A DNA stretch of 64,000 nucleotides from NCBI GenBank assembly GCA_003150355.1, contig QAMJ01000013.1:1-64000 (forward strand). The letters run 5' to 3'. The position numbers and the translations under genes were made by a program. The first letter of the stretch is position 1, and every line of letters starts with the position of its first letter. The notes below the pieces were generated by a model, which saw only the letters and a list, made by a program, of their open reading frames with translations, made no database searches and was not told the origin of the DNA. This document shows positions 8,410 through 17,651 of this stretch, in pieces. The DNA is from Clostridiales bacterium. GTDB lineage: Bacteria > Bacillota > Clostridia > Oscillospirales > Oscillospiraceae.

Positions 8410-8943
8410 ATGCACGAGGATATTGAAAAAATTCTGATCGGTGAGGATGAGATCAAGGCGCGCGTGGCCGAGGCCGGTGCGAAGATAAGCCGCGACTTTG
8501 CGGGCAAGGACCCGATATTCGTGGGCGTGCTCAAGGGCTGCTTTATTTTCATGGCCGATCTCATGCGCTATGTGGACATACAGTGCTCGATGGACTTCAT
8601 GGCCGTCTCGTCCTACAGCGGCACAAGCTCCACCGGCGCCGTCAAGATAAACAAGGATCTGAGCGAGGACATCGAGGGGCGTCACCTCATCATCGTTGAG
8701 GATATCCTCGACTCCGGCGTCACTCTCAGCTACCTCAAGAACTACCTTATGGTCAGAAAGCCAGCGTCGATATCCATCGTCACGCTTATGGATAAGCCCG
8801 CCAGACGCAAGGCGGATGTCTATGCCGATTACTCCTGCTTTGAGGTGCCGGACGCTTTCGTCGTCGGCTACGGGCTCGACTATAACGAGCGCTACCGCAA
8901 CCTGCCGTATATCGGTGTGCTCAAGCCGGAGATATACTCCTGA
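8410..8943 (+). CDS. hpt: Hypoxanthine phosphoribosyltransferase
   Basis: The 177-residue purine-salvage enzyme shows the PRPP-binding signature LIIVEDILDSGVTLSYL (about residues 96-112), the flexible-loop region VSSYSGTSSTG and the C-terminal VGYGLDYNERYRNLPYIGVL typical of HPRTs. It converts hypoxanthine and guanine to IMP and GMP. The ribosome site (AAAACGGGAG) lies just upstream of the ATG. Position between tilS and ftsH is conserved in Firmicutes. Confidence 0.95.
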   Translation: MHEDIEKILIGEDEIKARVAEAGAKISRDFAGKDPIFVGVLKGCFIFMADLMRYVDIQCSMDFMAVSSYSGTSSTGAVKINKDLSEDIEGRHLIIVEDILDSGVTLSYLKNYLMVRKPASISIVTLMDKPARRKADVYADYSCFEVPDAFVVGYGLDYNERYRNLPYIGVLKPEIYS

Positions 8944-8990
8944 GCATTTATATCGTATTCTCCATCGTATAAGAAGGATGTGACATATAC

Positions 8991-11021
8991 TTGAAACCTA
9001 ACCGCAACCGCGCCCGGGATCTGGGATTTTACGTGCTGCTCATCGTGATAATGATGGCCGTGATCTTCACCATGACCGGGGAGAAGGACACCAACAAGAT
9101 AAAGAACTATTCCGACCTCGTCGATCTCTTCACTGAGGAAAAGGTGCAGTCGTTCAGGACCGAGGGCAGCACCATTATCCTTGAGGTCAGGACTGGCGAC
9201 GCCATAGCTCCCACGGAGGAAATGAAGTACGACCTCTACAGCTTCGGCGTGTTCTATGAGGACTTCAAGGACATCATAAAGACCCAGTACGAGTCCGGCG
9301 TCCTTGAAGAATATGACTATGACGAAGGCTTCGTCGCGCCGTGGTGGGCGAGCATGATACCCTATGTGCTCGTCATGGTCGGCGTGATGGCGCTGTGGTA
9401 CGTGATGATGAACAAGGCCGGCGGCGGAGCGGGCGGTATCGCCAAGTTCTCCAAGGCGCGCACCCGCCTCGGCAGCGATGAGAAGAACAAGAAGACCTTT
9501 GCCGATGTCGCGGGCTGCGACGAGGAGAAGGAAGAGCTGTCCGAGATCGTCGACTTCCTCAAGAACCCCAAGGCCTATACCGCGATGGGTGCGCGCATAC
9601 CCAAGGGCGTGCTGCTCGTCGGCCCTCCGGGAACCGGTAAGACCCTGCTTGCAAAGGCTGTCGCGGGCGAAGCCGGTGTGCAGTTCCTGTCCATTTCGGG
9701 CTCTGACTTTGTCGAGCTCTATGTCGGCGTCGGCGCGGGCCGTGTGCGCGACCTGTTTGAGCAGGCAAAGAAGGTCGCCCCGGCAATCATCTTCATCGAT
9801 GAGATCGACGCTGTCGGCCGCCAGAGAGGCAGCGGTCTCGGCGGCGGACACGATGAGCGCGAGCAGACGCTCAACCAGCTGCTCGTTGAGATGGACGGCT
9901 TCGGCAGCAACGAGGGCGTCATAGTCATGGCGGCGACGAACCGAGCGGATATCCTTGATAACGCGCTGCTGCGTCCCGGCCGCTTTGACCGTCAGGTATA
10001 TGTCGGCCTGCCCGATATCCGCGGGCGCGAGGCGATACTGAAGATCCACGCCAGAGACAAGCAGCTTGCGGAGGATGTCGACCTCAACTCCATCGCCAAG
10101 GGAACTCCCGGCTTTGCGGGCGCCGATCTTGAGAACCTTATGAACGAGGCGGCACTGCTCGCAGTGCGCCGCCGCCACCGCTTCATCAACATGGAGGACG
10201 TGGACGAGGCCATACTCAAGGTGCAGATGGGTCCGGAGAAGAAGAGCCGCAAGATGAGCGAGAAGGCGAGACGCCTCACCGCTTACCACGAATCCGGCCA
10301 CGCCGTCGCGGCGCACTATCTGCCGCACGTCGACCCGGTGCATTATATCACCATCATCCCGCGCGGCATGGCAGGCGGCTTTACGCTGATGCGCCCACAG
10401 GAGGATCTTGAAAACTTCAAGTCCCAGTCCGAGATGTTCGAGAACATCGTCATGGCTCTCGGCGGAAGAATGGCCGAGAAGCTGTTCCTTGACGATATCT
10501 CCACCGGCGCTTCCGGGGACATCCATCAGGCCACATCCATCGCGCGCGACATGGTCACCCGCTACGGCATGAGCGACAGGCTCGGCCCCATATCCTTTGA
10601 CAGCTCCGGCCACTCCATCTTCATCGGCCGCGACTTCGGCCAGACCAAGAGCTATTCCGAGGAGACCGCCGGTATCATCGATGAGGAGGTCAAGGCGATC
10701 TTCGATAAGGCCGCCGCCGAGTGCGAGCGCATCCTTACCGGGCATGCCGACCAGCTGCGCGCCATCGCTGAGTACCTGCTGGTACATGAGACGATGGAAG
10801 CCGAGGAGTTCAATTACTACTTCGAGCATGGCGAGTTCATGCCTCTTGCCCCGCAGGAGGCGCGCAAGGTCAGGGAGGACACCACCATCGAGCGCCCCGC
10901 GCGCAAGATATCCATGACCGACGGCTACGCCGAGGAGAAGAAGGAAGAGCCCGAAACGCAGAGCGAGACCACCGGTGAGGATAAGCCGGCAGAGCCGAGC
11001 AGCGAAGAGAGCAAAGAATAA
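8991..11021 (+). CDS. ftsH: ATP-dependent zinc metalloprotease FtsH
   Basis: The 676-residue protein has two membrane helices (residues 8-27 and about 123-143) enclosing an extracytoplasmic domain, an AAA module with Walker A GPPGTGKT near residue 207 and Walker B IIFIDEIDAVG, and the zinc site HESGH near residue 435. It degrades membrane and short-lived soluble proteins. I accept the TTG start at 8991, with AAGGA 12 bases upstream. No ATG start is available near it. The last 50 residues are acidic and low-complexity (EEKKEEPETQSETTGEDK). A terminator follows at 11034-11068. Confidence 0.95.
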   Translation: MKPNRNRARDLGFYVLLIVIMMAVIFTMTGEKDTNKIKNYSDLVDLFTEEKVQSFRTEGSTIILEVRTGDAIAPTEEMKYDLYSFGVFYEDFKDIIKTQYESGVLEEYDYDEGFVAPWWASMIPYVLVMVGVMALWYVMMNKAGGGAGGIAKFSKARTRLGSDEKNKKTFADVAGCDEEKEELSEIVDFLKNPKAYTAMGARIPKGVLLVGPPGTGKTLLAKAVAGEAGVQFLSISGSDFVELYVGVGAGRVRDLFEQAKKVAPAIIFIDEIDAVGRQRGSGLGGGHDEREQTLNQLLVEMDGFGSNEGVIVMAATNRADILDNALLRPGRFDRQVYVGLPDIRGREAILKIHARDKQLAEDVDLNSIAKGTPGFAGADLENLMNEAALLAVRRRHRFINMEDVDEAILKVQMGPEKKSRKMSEKARRLTAYHESGHAVAAHYLPHVDPVHYITIIPRGMAGGFTLMRPQEDLENFKSQSEMFENIVMALGGRMAEKLFLDDISTGASGDIHQATSIARDMVTRYGMSDRLGPISFDSSGHSIFIGRDFGQTKSYSEETAGIIDEEVKAIFDKAAAECERILTGHADQLRAIAEYLLVHETMEAEEFNYYFEHGEFMPLAPQEARKVREDTTIERPARKISMTDGYAEEKKEEPETQSETTGEDKPAEPSSEESKE

Positions 11022-11033
11022 TATATAAAGCCA

Positions 11034-11068
11034 CACGGGCGCGGTAGTTTTTACCGCACCCGTGTTTT
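11034..11068 (+). terminator. Terminator after ftsH
   Basis: The 13-base arms CACGGGCGCGGTA and TACCGCACCCGTG pair with one mismatch, and the stem is followed by TTTT. Confidence 0.85.
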
Positions 11069-11130
11069 CTGCATTCCGACCGGTTATTTTACTGACAATA
11101 TAAATTCATAAAAAGTTCACTGATCGGGGC

Positions 11131-11159
11131 TTGTCATATGAAATGCGGAGTAATATACT
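11131..11159 (+). promoter_or_regulatory. Promoter for the MATE transporter gene
   Basis: TTGTCA and TATACT are spaced by 17 bases. Transcription would start near 11166, which rules out the ATG at 11131 as the translation start of the next gene. Confidence 0.6.
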
Positions 11160-11190
11160 ACCGGTTCGTGAAAAAAGTATGGAAAGAAGA

Positions 11191-12570
11191 ATGGAAATGA
11201 AAAAGAGCGGCATAGATATGCTGCATGGTCCGATATGGAACAAGATCCCGCTGTTTGCGCTGCCTGTCGCGGCAACGGCGATACTCGGGCAGCTGTTTAA
11301 TGCTTCCGACCTTGCGGTCGTCGGCAACTTTGCCGGGGAGGCGCGCACGGCGGCAGTCGCCGCGGTGGGTGCGAACAGCTCGGTCGTGAGTCTTGTGGTG
11401 AACCTTTTCACCGGCGTTGCCCTCGGCGCGAACGTCGTTATCGCGGGCGCGATCGGGCGCGAGGATACGGACGCTGCGCAGCGCGCGGTACACACGGCGC
11501 TGCTGTTTGCCGTCTTGGGCGGCTTTGTGATAGCGCTTATAGGCGAGCTCGCGGCGGAGCCGCTGCTGCGCATGATGAGCGTACCGGATGAGGTGCTTCC
11601 GCTGGCGCTGCTGTACCTGCGGATATACCTGCTCGGCATGCCGGTCATCCTGCTTTATAACTTTGAAGCTGCAATATTCAGAAGCATCGGCGACACTAAG
11701 GTGCCGCTTGCGACGCTCGCGATATCCGGCGTCATTAATGTGATACTGAACCTGTTTTTCGTCATCGTGCTGGGCATGACGGTGGATGGCGTCGCGATCG
11801 CGACGGTCATTTCAAACGCGATAAGCGCGGTGATCCTGTTCTTCCGCCTGAAAAAGGCGAACGACTATATCCGCCTTGATATCTCCAAGCTGCGCATAAA
11901 CATGAGAAGCCTGCGGCACATTCTGCGCATCGGCCTGCCGGCCGGGGTGCAGAGCGCAGTTTTCTCGATATCGAACATGGTCATACAGTCGGCCATCAAC
12001 AGCCTCGGCACCACTGTCATGGCGGCGTCGAGCGCGGCATGGAACATGGAGGTCATCACGTTTAACGTCCTTGACTCTTTCAGCCAGGCCTGCACGACCT
12101 TTGTCGGCCAGAACTACGGCGCAGGACAGCTTGAGCGCTGCAAAAAGACGCTGCTGCTGTCCATGCTGGAGGGTTATATCGTGCTCGGTATCGCGGTGGC
12201 TCTCATCCTGCATTTCGGGCATCCGCTGCTCGCACTCTTCAATAACGATCCCAAGGTCATTGCCCTCGGCTACACACGTATGAGGCTGGTGCTTCTGGCG
12301 CATGTCTTCAGCCTGCTGTATAACACGATGTCCGGCTACCTGCGCGGCTTCGGCATATCGCTGACGCCGGCCGTACTGACGATGCTCGGCGTGTGCGGAA
12401 TAAGAATATTGTGGGTGAACACGGTCTTTGCAAATGTGCAGACCTTCCATTCTGTCATGATGGTCTACCCGATAAGCCTTGCGGCGACTGCGCTCATGAT
12501 CTTCGTCGCGCTTATGTACTATAAGCCCTCGCGCAGATTTGAGCCTAAGACCGCAGCGGAGAACGGCTGA
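11191..12570 (+). CDS. MATE-family efflux transporter
   Basis: The product of about 459 residues is a 12-helix membrane protein of the MATE (NorM/DinF) family, with two homologous six-helix halves and the family-typical opening GPIWNKIPLFALPVAATAIL. MATE proteins export drugs or cationic metabolites in exchange for Na+ or H+. The substrate cannot be read from sequence. In-frame ATGs occur at 11131, 11179, 11191 and 11197. The first overlaps the promoter, and AAGAAG before 11191/11197 is the best ribosome site, so the start is 11191 or 11197. It is transcribed alone. Confidence 0.88.
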   Translation: MEMKKSGIDMLHGPIWNKIPLFALPVAATAILGQLFNASDLAVVGNFAGEARTAAVAAVGANSSVVSLVVNLFTGVALGANVVIAGAIGREDTDAAQRAVHTALLFAVLGGFVIALIGELAAEPLLRMMSVPDEVLPLALLYLRIYLLGMPVILLYNFEAAIFRSIGDTKVPLATLAISGVINVILNLFFVIVLGMTVDGVAIATVISNAISAVILFFRLKKANDYIRLDISKLRINMRSLRHILRIGLPAGVQSAVFSISNMVIQSAINSLGTTVMAASSAAWNMEVITFNVLDSFSQACTTFVGQNYGAGQLERCKKTLLLSMLEGYIVLGIAVALILHFGHPLLALFNNDPKVIALGYTRMRLVLLAHVFSLLYNTMSGYLRGFGISLTPAVLTMLGVCGIRILWVNTVFANVQTFHSVMMVYPISLAATALMIFVALMYYKPSRRFEPKTAAENG

Positions 12571-12594
12571 CGCAGCATTTTTTGCGAAAACGGC

Positions 12595-12623
12595 TTGAGA
12601 GTAGGGACGGCATCTGCTATAAT
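12595..12623 (+). promoter_or_regulatory. Promoter for ychF
   Basis: TTGAGA and a perfect TATAAT with a 17-base spacer lie 41 bases before the ychF start. AAGGAG follows as ribosome site. Confidence 0.75.
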
Positions 12624-12663
12624 CAATGTGTTATATAGAAGACTTTAAGGAGATGCAGAATAT

Positions 12664-13740
12664 ATGAAGCTTGGCATAGCGGGTCTGCCCAACGTCGGCA
12701 AGACCACTCTGTTTAACGCCCTCACCGGCTCCAAAGCCGAGACGAGCGCATACGCGATGGCAGGGGCAAAGCCCAACATCGGCACGGCAAAGGTGCCGGA
12801 CGAGCGCCTTGACTGGCTCGCGGAGTACTACCACCCGAAGAAGTACACCCCGGCGACGATAGAATTCGTCGACGTCGCGGGCGTGAACGTCGGTACCGGC
12901 AAGAGCAACGAGGTCTTTCAGTCCATCCGCCAGACCGACGCGCTGGTACACGTTGTGCGCTGCTTTGATAACGACGAGATATTCCTCGAACCTGCCGACG
13001 CGAAGCGCGACGCCGAGGCCTTTGACCTCGAGCTGATCCTTGCGGATATCGAGATAGTCGAGCGCCGCCTTGAGCGCGCGAAGAAGAACGCAAAGAGCGG
13101 AGACAAGAAGTATAAGCGCGAGTGCGAAATGTGCGAAGCGCTTATTGCCCACCTCACCGATGAGAAGCCCGCGCGCAGCTTTGAGTTCACCGATGAGGAC
13201 AGCGACATTCTTGTTGACGGCGGCCTGCTGACCGTAAAGCCCGTGATCTATGCCGCGAACCTCGACGAGGACGGCATGATGAACCTTGACACCAACGCAA
13301 ACTTTGCCGCTCTCAAGAAAATAGCGGACGAGCAGGGCGCGGCGGTGCTGCCGGTCGCGGCAAAGTTCGAGGAGGACATCGCCGGTATGGAGCCCGACGA
13401 GGCCGAAATGTTCATGGCAGACCTCGGCCTGACCGAGACGGGGCTTGACCGCCTTATCAAGACCTCCTATGACCTGCTGGGCTATATCTCATTCCTCACC
13501 GCCGGTGAGGACGATGTCCACGCATGGACCATCACGCGCGGCACGAAGGCCCCGAAGGCCGCCGGCAAGGTCCACAGCGATATAGAGCGCGGCTTCATCC
13601 GCGCCGAGATAGTTGCCTTTGACGATCTCAAGGCCTGCGGAAGCATGGCCGCGGCAAAGGAGAAGGGGCTGCTCCGCCTTGAGGGCAAGGACTATGTCAT
13701 GCAGGACGGGGACATCACCAACTTCAGGTTCAATATTTAA
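12664..13740 (+). CDS. ychF: YchF/OLA1-type ATP/GTPase
   Basis: The 358-residue protein is an Obg-family P-loop NTPase: Walker A GLPNVGKTTLFNAL (residues 7-20), G3 FVDVAGVNVGTGKSNE, a coiled-coil insert around residues 125-160 and the C-terminal TGS-like domain (TITRGTKAPKAAGKVHSDI). YchF binds ATP rather than GTP, associates with ribosomes and is linked to oxidative-stress responses. It appears to be the first gene of a short operon with the channel protein and hydrolase that follow. Confidence 0.95.
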   Translation: MKLGIAGLPNVGKTTLFNALTGSKAETSAYAMAGAKPNIGTAKVPDERLDWLAEYYHPKKYTPATIEFVDVAGVNVGTGKSNEVFQSIRQTDALVHVVRCFDNDEIFLEPADAKRDAEAFDLELILADIEIVERRLERAKKNAKSGDKKYKRECEMCEALIAHLTDEKPARSFEFTDEDSDILVDGGLLTVKPVIYAANLDEDGMMNLDTNANFAALKKIADEQGAAVLPVAAKFEEDIAGMEPDEAEMFMADLGLTETGLDRLIKTSYDLLGYISFLTAGEDDVHAWTITRGTKAPKAAGKVHSDIERGFIRAEIVAFDDLKACGSMAAAKEKGLLRLEGKDYVMQDGDITNFRFNI

Positions 13741-13762
13741 GAGGAGCTTCCGGTATCCCGAA

Positions 13763-14389
13763 ATGTTCTGGTTAGAAGTCATAGGCGTTATCGCCTTCGG
13801 CATATGCGGCGCGATGGCCGCGATGGAGAGAGGAGCCGATCTCTTCGGCGTGCTGTTTCTCGCAGTCATAACGGCGCTCGGCGGCGGCGTCATAAGGGAC
13901 GTGCTGCTTGGCTGGTTCCCGCCGCGGATGTTCACAAGCTATGCCTATGTGGCGATCGCCGTGGCCAGCGCATTGCTGGTGTTTCTTGACGCATGCATCC
14001 GCCGCGAGCATTACCGCCAGAACCGCGATAAGCTCGACAGCGTCGTGAATGTGTTCGACGCGCTCGGCCTCGGCGTGTTCACGGTCAGCGGTGTGCAGAT
14101 GGCCATTGACCAGTACGGGATGGGCAACCCCTTCCTGCTGGTGCTCATGGGCATGACGACCGGCATCGGCGGCGGTATGCTGCGCGACGTGCTTATCGAC
14201 GCGATGCCCAAGGTGCTGCGTAAGAGGATATACGCCGTCGCGTCCATCGTCGGCGCGATAGGGTACTATCTGCTGCTGCGCTTCGGCGTCGATCAGACCC
14301 TGTCGACGATCATTATAACGGTGCTTATCACCGCGCTGCGTATTCTGGCGACGGTGTTCAAGTGGAATATGCCGCAGGCAAAGCTATGA
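13763..14389 (+). CDS. TRIC-type/UPF0126 membrane channel protein
   Basis: The 208-residue, seven-helix membrane protein has two repeats each carrying a glycine-rich motif: ITALGGGVIRDVLLG near residue 40 and TGIGGGMLRDVL near residue 133. This is the signature of the UPF0126 family (E. coli YicG/YadS), bacterial homologues of trimeric intracellular cation channels. The ATG at 13763 starts directly at the first helix. GAGGAG is 16 bases away, longer than usual. The gene ends in an ATGA overlap with the hydrolase gene. Confidence 0.85.
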   Translation: MFWLEVIGVIAFGICGAMAAMERGADLFGVLFLAVITALGGGVIRDVLLGWFPPRMFTSYAYVAIAVASALLVFLDACIRREHYRQNRDKLDSVVNVFDALGLGVFTVSGVQMAIDQYGMGNPFLLVLMGMTTGIGGGMLRDVLIDAMPKVLRKRIYAVASIVGAIGYYLLLRFGVDQTLSTIIITVLITALRILATVFKWNMPQAKL

Positions 14390-15144
14390 AAGAAAAGTAT
14401 TTTGACATTGTCGGCAGCGGCTACAGCGTGAAATGCAAGCTGTACTGCGCTGATGCAAACTCAATAAAAAAACTCATTATCTCCTGCCACGGCTTCGGCG
14501 GCAGCAAGGAGAACGCGGCGGCAAAGCGCGTGGCGGAGCGTATGCTCCCGGTGCACAAGGACGCGGCGCTGCTGACCTTTGACTGGCCGTGCCACGGTGA
14601 GGATGTTAAGCCGCGCTTCACCCTCGCCGACTGTGACACGTACCTGACGGCGGTGCTGGAGTATGCCCGTGAAAGGTTTGCCCCCGAGAGCATCAGCTTC
14701 AACGGCACGAGCTTCGGCGGCTACGCGGTGCTCAAGTATATGCACGAGCACGGCAGCCCCTTTGACAGCGTCGTGCTGCGCTGCCCGGCGGTGAACCTGC
14801 ATGAGATATTCACCGGCCTGTACCTGACGGAGAATGACCTTGACAAGCTGCGCCGGGGGAAGGACGCGGTCGTCGGCTTCGAGAAGAAGTTTAAGATCAA
14901 CCGCCAGTTCTTGGATTCCCTTGCCGAGAACGACATTATGCAGTACGACTTCTCCGCCTTTGCCGACAGTATGCTCATCATGCACGGCACACGGGATGAG
15001 ACTGTGCCGATAGACGCGGTGCGCCGCTTCGCGGAGAAAAACGACCTCATGCTCATCGAGATAAACGGCGCGGATCACATGTTCAAGGATCCCGCGCGCA
15101 TGAGCGAGTATGTGAACGACACCGTCGATTTTATATTTTCATAA
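14386..15144 (+). CDS. Alpha/beta hydrolase (serine esterase/acyl-hydrolase type)
   Basis: The 252-residue protein has the alpha/beta-hydrolase fold: an oxyanion strand ISCHGFGGSKEN (about residue 28), the nucleophile elbow NGTSFGGY near residue 108 with Ser as nucleophile, a candidate acid in HGTRDETVP and the catalytic His in GADHMF near residue 228. Substrate is unknown. The start at 14386 overlaps the stop of the TRIC-type gene as ATGA. A longer in-frame start at 14362 is less likely. A strong terminator follows. Confidence 0.82.
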   Translation: MKEKYFDIVGSGYSVKCKLYCADANSIKKLIISCHGFGGSKENAAAKRVAERMLPVHKDAALLTFDWPCHGEDVKPRFTLADCDTYLTAVLEYARERFAPESISFNGTSFGGYAVLKYMHEHGSPFDSVVLRCPAVNLHEIFTGLYLTENDLDKLRRGKDAVVGFEKKFKINRQFLDSLAENDIMQYDFSAFADSMLIMHGTRDETVPIDAVRRFAEKNDLMLIEINGADHMFKDPARMSEYVNDTVDFIFS

Positions 15145-15146
15145 TC

Positions 15147-15181
15147 TAAAACGCCATCGGTCATTGACCGATGGCGTTTTA
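15147..15181. terminator. Bidirectional terminator between convergent genes
   Basis: A 15-base stem (AAACGCCATCGGTCA with TGACCGATGGCGTTT) with A and T runs lies between the hydrolase (plus) and the AGCS symporter (minus). Confidence 0.9.
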
Positions 15182-15197
15182 ACAGTTATCAATATTA

Positions 15198-16616
15198 TCA
15201 GGTGTACATCTCGTCCTCGAGCATCGCTGCGGGATCGGAGAAGTGCTCCTTTGTGAGCTTTGCCACGACGCCGGAGAGCGCGAACAGACCCACAAAGTTC
15301 GGGATGGCCATGAGGCCGTTGAAGGTATCGGCGATGTTCCAGACAATGTCTATCGGGGAGACGCAGCCGATGACGATGACGATCGCGAACGCTGCCTGAT
15401 AGAACTTGATGGCCTTGGTGCCGAACAGGTACTGCGCGCAGCGGCTGCCGTAGAGTGCCCAGCCGAGGACGGTCGAGAACGCGAAGAGGATCAGCGCAAC
15501 GGCCACAAAGAGCGCCGCGAGCTTGTCGCCGAATATCGTTGCGACGGCGGCGGTGATGAGCTCGGAGCCGGGCTTCACGCCGAAGTTGATATCGACGCCG
15601 CTGCATATGATAGTGAGCGCGGTCATGCTGCAAATGACGATGGTGTCAACAAAGACCTCGAAGATGCCGTAGAGCCCCTGATGCACGGCCGAGGGAGTTT
15701 CCGCTGCGGCGTGAGCGATAGCTGCCGAGCCGAGACCGGCTTCGTTCGAGAATGCGCTGCGCCTGAGACCCCAGACGAGCGCTTCCTTGAGCGCGATGCC
15801 GGAGGCCGCGCCGAGGACGGCGCGCGGGCTGAACGCGGCGGTGAATATCTTTGCGAAAGCGCCGCCGATGTTCCCGGCGTGGGAGAAGATGACGCCGAGG
15901 CAGACGAGCACGTAGAACACGCTCATGATCGGGACGAGCTTTTCAGCTACCTTGCCGATGCGCTTGATGCCGCCGAGCAGGATCAGCGCGACGAGAGCCG
16001 CGAGGGACAGACCGATGACCCAGTGGATAACGGTAATGCCGCTGTCGTTTATCGTGAAGAAGGCGGTGATGGCGTTCGTGATGGAGCCGGTGATGGCGTT
16101 CACCTGGCTCATGTTGCCGATGCCGAAGCACGCGATGCCGGCGAGAGCTGCGTACACCATTGCCAGCCACTTCCACTTCGGGCCGATGCCGGCGATGTAA
16201 TACATCGGGCCGCCTACCCAGTCGCCCTTTTCATCGCGCTGGCGGTACTGAATGGAGAGCACGACCTCCGAGTACTTTATGACCATGCCAAGCAGCGCGG
16301 CGACCCACAGCCAAAACACAGCGCCGTAGCCGCCGAGGGCGATGGCCTGCGAGGTACCGACTATATTGCCGGTGCCGACAGTGGCGGCAAGAGCGGTGGT
16401 CACGGCCTGAAGCGGCGTGACGGCGCCTTTGCCGGCTTCCGTCTTTTTGAACATCTTGCCGACGGTGTTTTTCATGGCGTATCCGAAGTGGCTGAACTGC
16501 ACTGCCTTGGTGCGGACGGTCAGCAGTATGCCGCCGACCATGACGCAGGGCAGGAACATATACAGCCACGCGAAGTCGTTAAGAGCTCCGGTGAAGAAAT
16601 CGATAAATGCCTGCAT
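15198..16616 (-). CDS. Sodium:alanine/glycine symporter (AGCS family)
   Basis: The 472-residue protein has about 10-11 membrane helices and the AGCS signature region TVGTGNIVGTSQAIALGG (about residues 76-93), plus GLRRSAFSNEAGLGSAAIAHAAA in the second half. AGCS members (AlsT, DagA) import alanine, glycine or glutamine with sodium. I chose the ATG at 16616 because GGAGG lies 8 bases upstream. The open frame runs 19 codons further without a ribosome site. The gene stands alone with its own promoter at 16661-16689. Confidence 0.92.
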   Translation of the reverse strand: MQAFIDFFTGALNDFAWLYMFLPCVMVGGILLTVRTKAVQFSHFGYAMKNTVGKMFKKTEAGKGAVTPLQAVTTALAATVGTGNIVGTSQAIALGGYGAVFWLWVAALLGMVIKYSEVVLSIQYRQRDEKGDWVGGPMYYIAGIGPKWKWLAMVYAALAGIACFGIGNMSQVNAITGSITNAITAFFTINDSGITVIHWVIGLSLAALVALILLGGIKRIGKVAEKLVPIMSVFYVLVCLGVIFSHAGNIGGAFAKIFTAAFSPRAVLGAASGIALKEALVWGLRRSAFSNEAGLGSAAIAHAAAETPSAVHQGLYGIFEVFVDTIVICSMTALTIICSGVDINFGVKPGSELITAAVATIFGDKLAALFVAVALILFAFSTVLGWALYGSRCAQYLFGTKAIKFYQAAFAIVIVIGCVSPIDIVWNIADTFNGLMAIPNFVGLFALSGVVAKLTKEHFSDPAAMLEDEMYT

Positions 16617-17031
16617 GCTTGTATCCTCCTTATTTGATAGATACCGGTTGACAAGAATGACTGATATGTACAAATCTAATATATGTCAAACTTTTATCCA
16701 TTAAGAAACGGCATTGATAATGACGCTTTTGTAATGAATCCTGGGCACCAGCTTTAAGGGGAAATTGCGGGGAAAACGGCTGAGACCCGGCCGGTATTTA
16801 ATCGATGTGAGAAATATAGCACCGAAAAAGCGCAATTGCAAGAGAAATTTTGCATTTCGGCATAGTGCAGAATAATCGGCTGCTGTAATGTTCACTCCAT
16901 GTGAAATATAACGGCTATTAATGAAATGATACGCGCATATCTATGAAAAATATTAATTGATAAAACACGGCCTTGCATTACAATGCCTGCTGTGTTAATC
17001 TGAAATCGAATAGAATCAGCAAGGGAGCGAG
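16617..17031. other. Divergent intergenic region, AGCS symporter / SprT-like gene
   Basis: About 415 AT-rich bases. They contain the leftward promoter of the symporter (16661-16689) and a weak rightward promoter candidate TTGCAT (16973-16978) with TAATCT (16996-17001), 17-base spacer, before the SprT-like gene. No gene is visible in it. Confidence 0.5.
16661..16689 (-). promoter_or_regulatory. Promoter for the AGCS symporter
   Basis: On the minus strand TTGACA and TATCAG are 17 bases apart, about 45 bases before the start codon. Confidence 0.55.
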
Positions 17032-17556
17032 ATGGAAATGCACAGTCTTGAAGAGGTGCGCGCGGAGTATGACAGGCTCGACAGGCTCTGCGGGCTCGAC
17101 ACCTCGGGGATCGAGCTGAAGATATCAAAGCGCGCGGTGAAGCAGCTCGGCAGCTTCCGCTGCCCGCGCCGGGGAGGAAAGGATGGCCTGTGCATCACGC
17201 TTTCACATCTGATACTGGAGGACGACGAGCAGTTCTGGGACACCGTGCGCCACGAGTACGCTCGTGCTGCTGTGTATCTCCTCCATCCCGGAGAGCGCCA
17301 TGGGCACGACAGGGTGTGGAAGGACATGTGCCGACGCATCGGGTGCTCACCCGAGCGGCTCGCACCGGAGAAGGGACAGGCGGCGGAGAGCCGCCGCGCG
17401 GAAGCAAAGTACATCATCCGCTGCGAAAGCTGCGGCAGAGAGAGCCGGTACATGCGCCGAGGCAAGGCGGTCGACCTGCTGCTGCGCGGGCGCGGCCGGG
17501 CGCTGCGCTGCACGGGCTGCGGCGGGAGCAGCTTCAAGCTCTTTGTCGGAAAATAA
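17032..17556 (+). CDS. SprT-like zinc-protease-fold protein with altered active site
   Basis: The 174-residue product matches the SprT-like layout: an N-terminal helical part, the core around residue 72-100 (TVRHEYARAAVYLLHPGERH then GHDRVWKDMCRRIGC) and a C-terminal zinc ribbon with CESC and CTGC (residues 130-165). In the SprT family the core motif is HExxH and binds catalytic zinc. Here the second His is Arg (HEYAR), so zinc hydrolysis is doubtful unless His in ERHGHD compensates. A GGGAG ribosome site precedes the ATG at 17032. Function in this organism is unknown. Confidence 0.72.
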   Translation: MEMHSLEEVRAEYDRLDRLCGLDTSGIELKISKRAVKQLGSFRCPRRGGKDGLCITLSHLILEDDEQFWDTVRHEYARAAVYLLHPGERHGHDRVWKDMCRRIGCSPERLAPEKGQAAESRRAEAKYIIRCESCGRESRYMRRGKAVDLLLRGRGRALRCTGCGGSSFKLFVGK

Positions 17557-17561
17557 TTGGT

Positions 17562-17590
17562 TTGACGGCGGCGCGGATAGGTGATATTCT
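17562..17590 (+). promoter_or_regulatory. Promoter for nagA
   Basis: TTGACG and TATTCT are separated by 17 bases, about 60 bases before the nagA start. Confidence 0.6.
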
Positions 17591-17651
17591 ATAAACAGCT
17601 ATACAACTGAAATATACGGCAATAAAACAACAATGAATGGAGGTTTTCAGC

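Noticed and set aside
8892..11036. A 714-codon open frame on the minus strand
   Set aside because: It lies wholly opposite ftsH, is rich in His/Arg/Leu/Ala as antisense of GC-rich genes is, and has no recognisable domain. The plus-strand gene has all FtsH motifs.
15243..16637. A 464-codon open frame on the plus strand
   Set aside because: It is opposite the AGCS symporter gene and has no domain. The minus-strand gene has clear transporter motifs.
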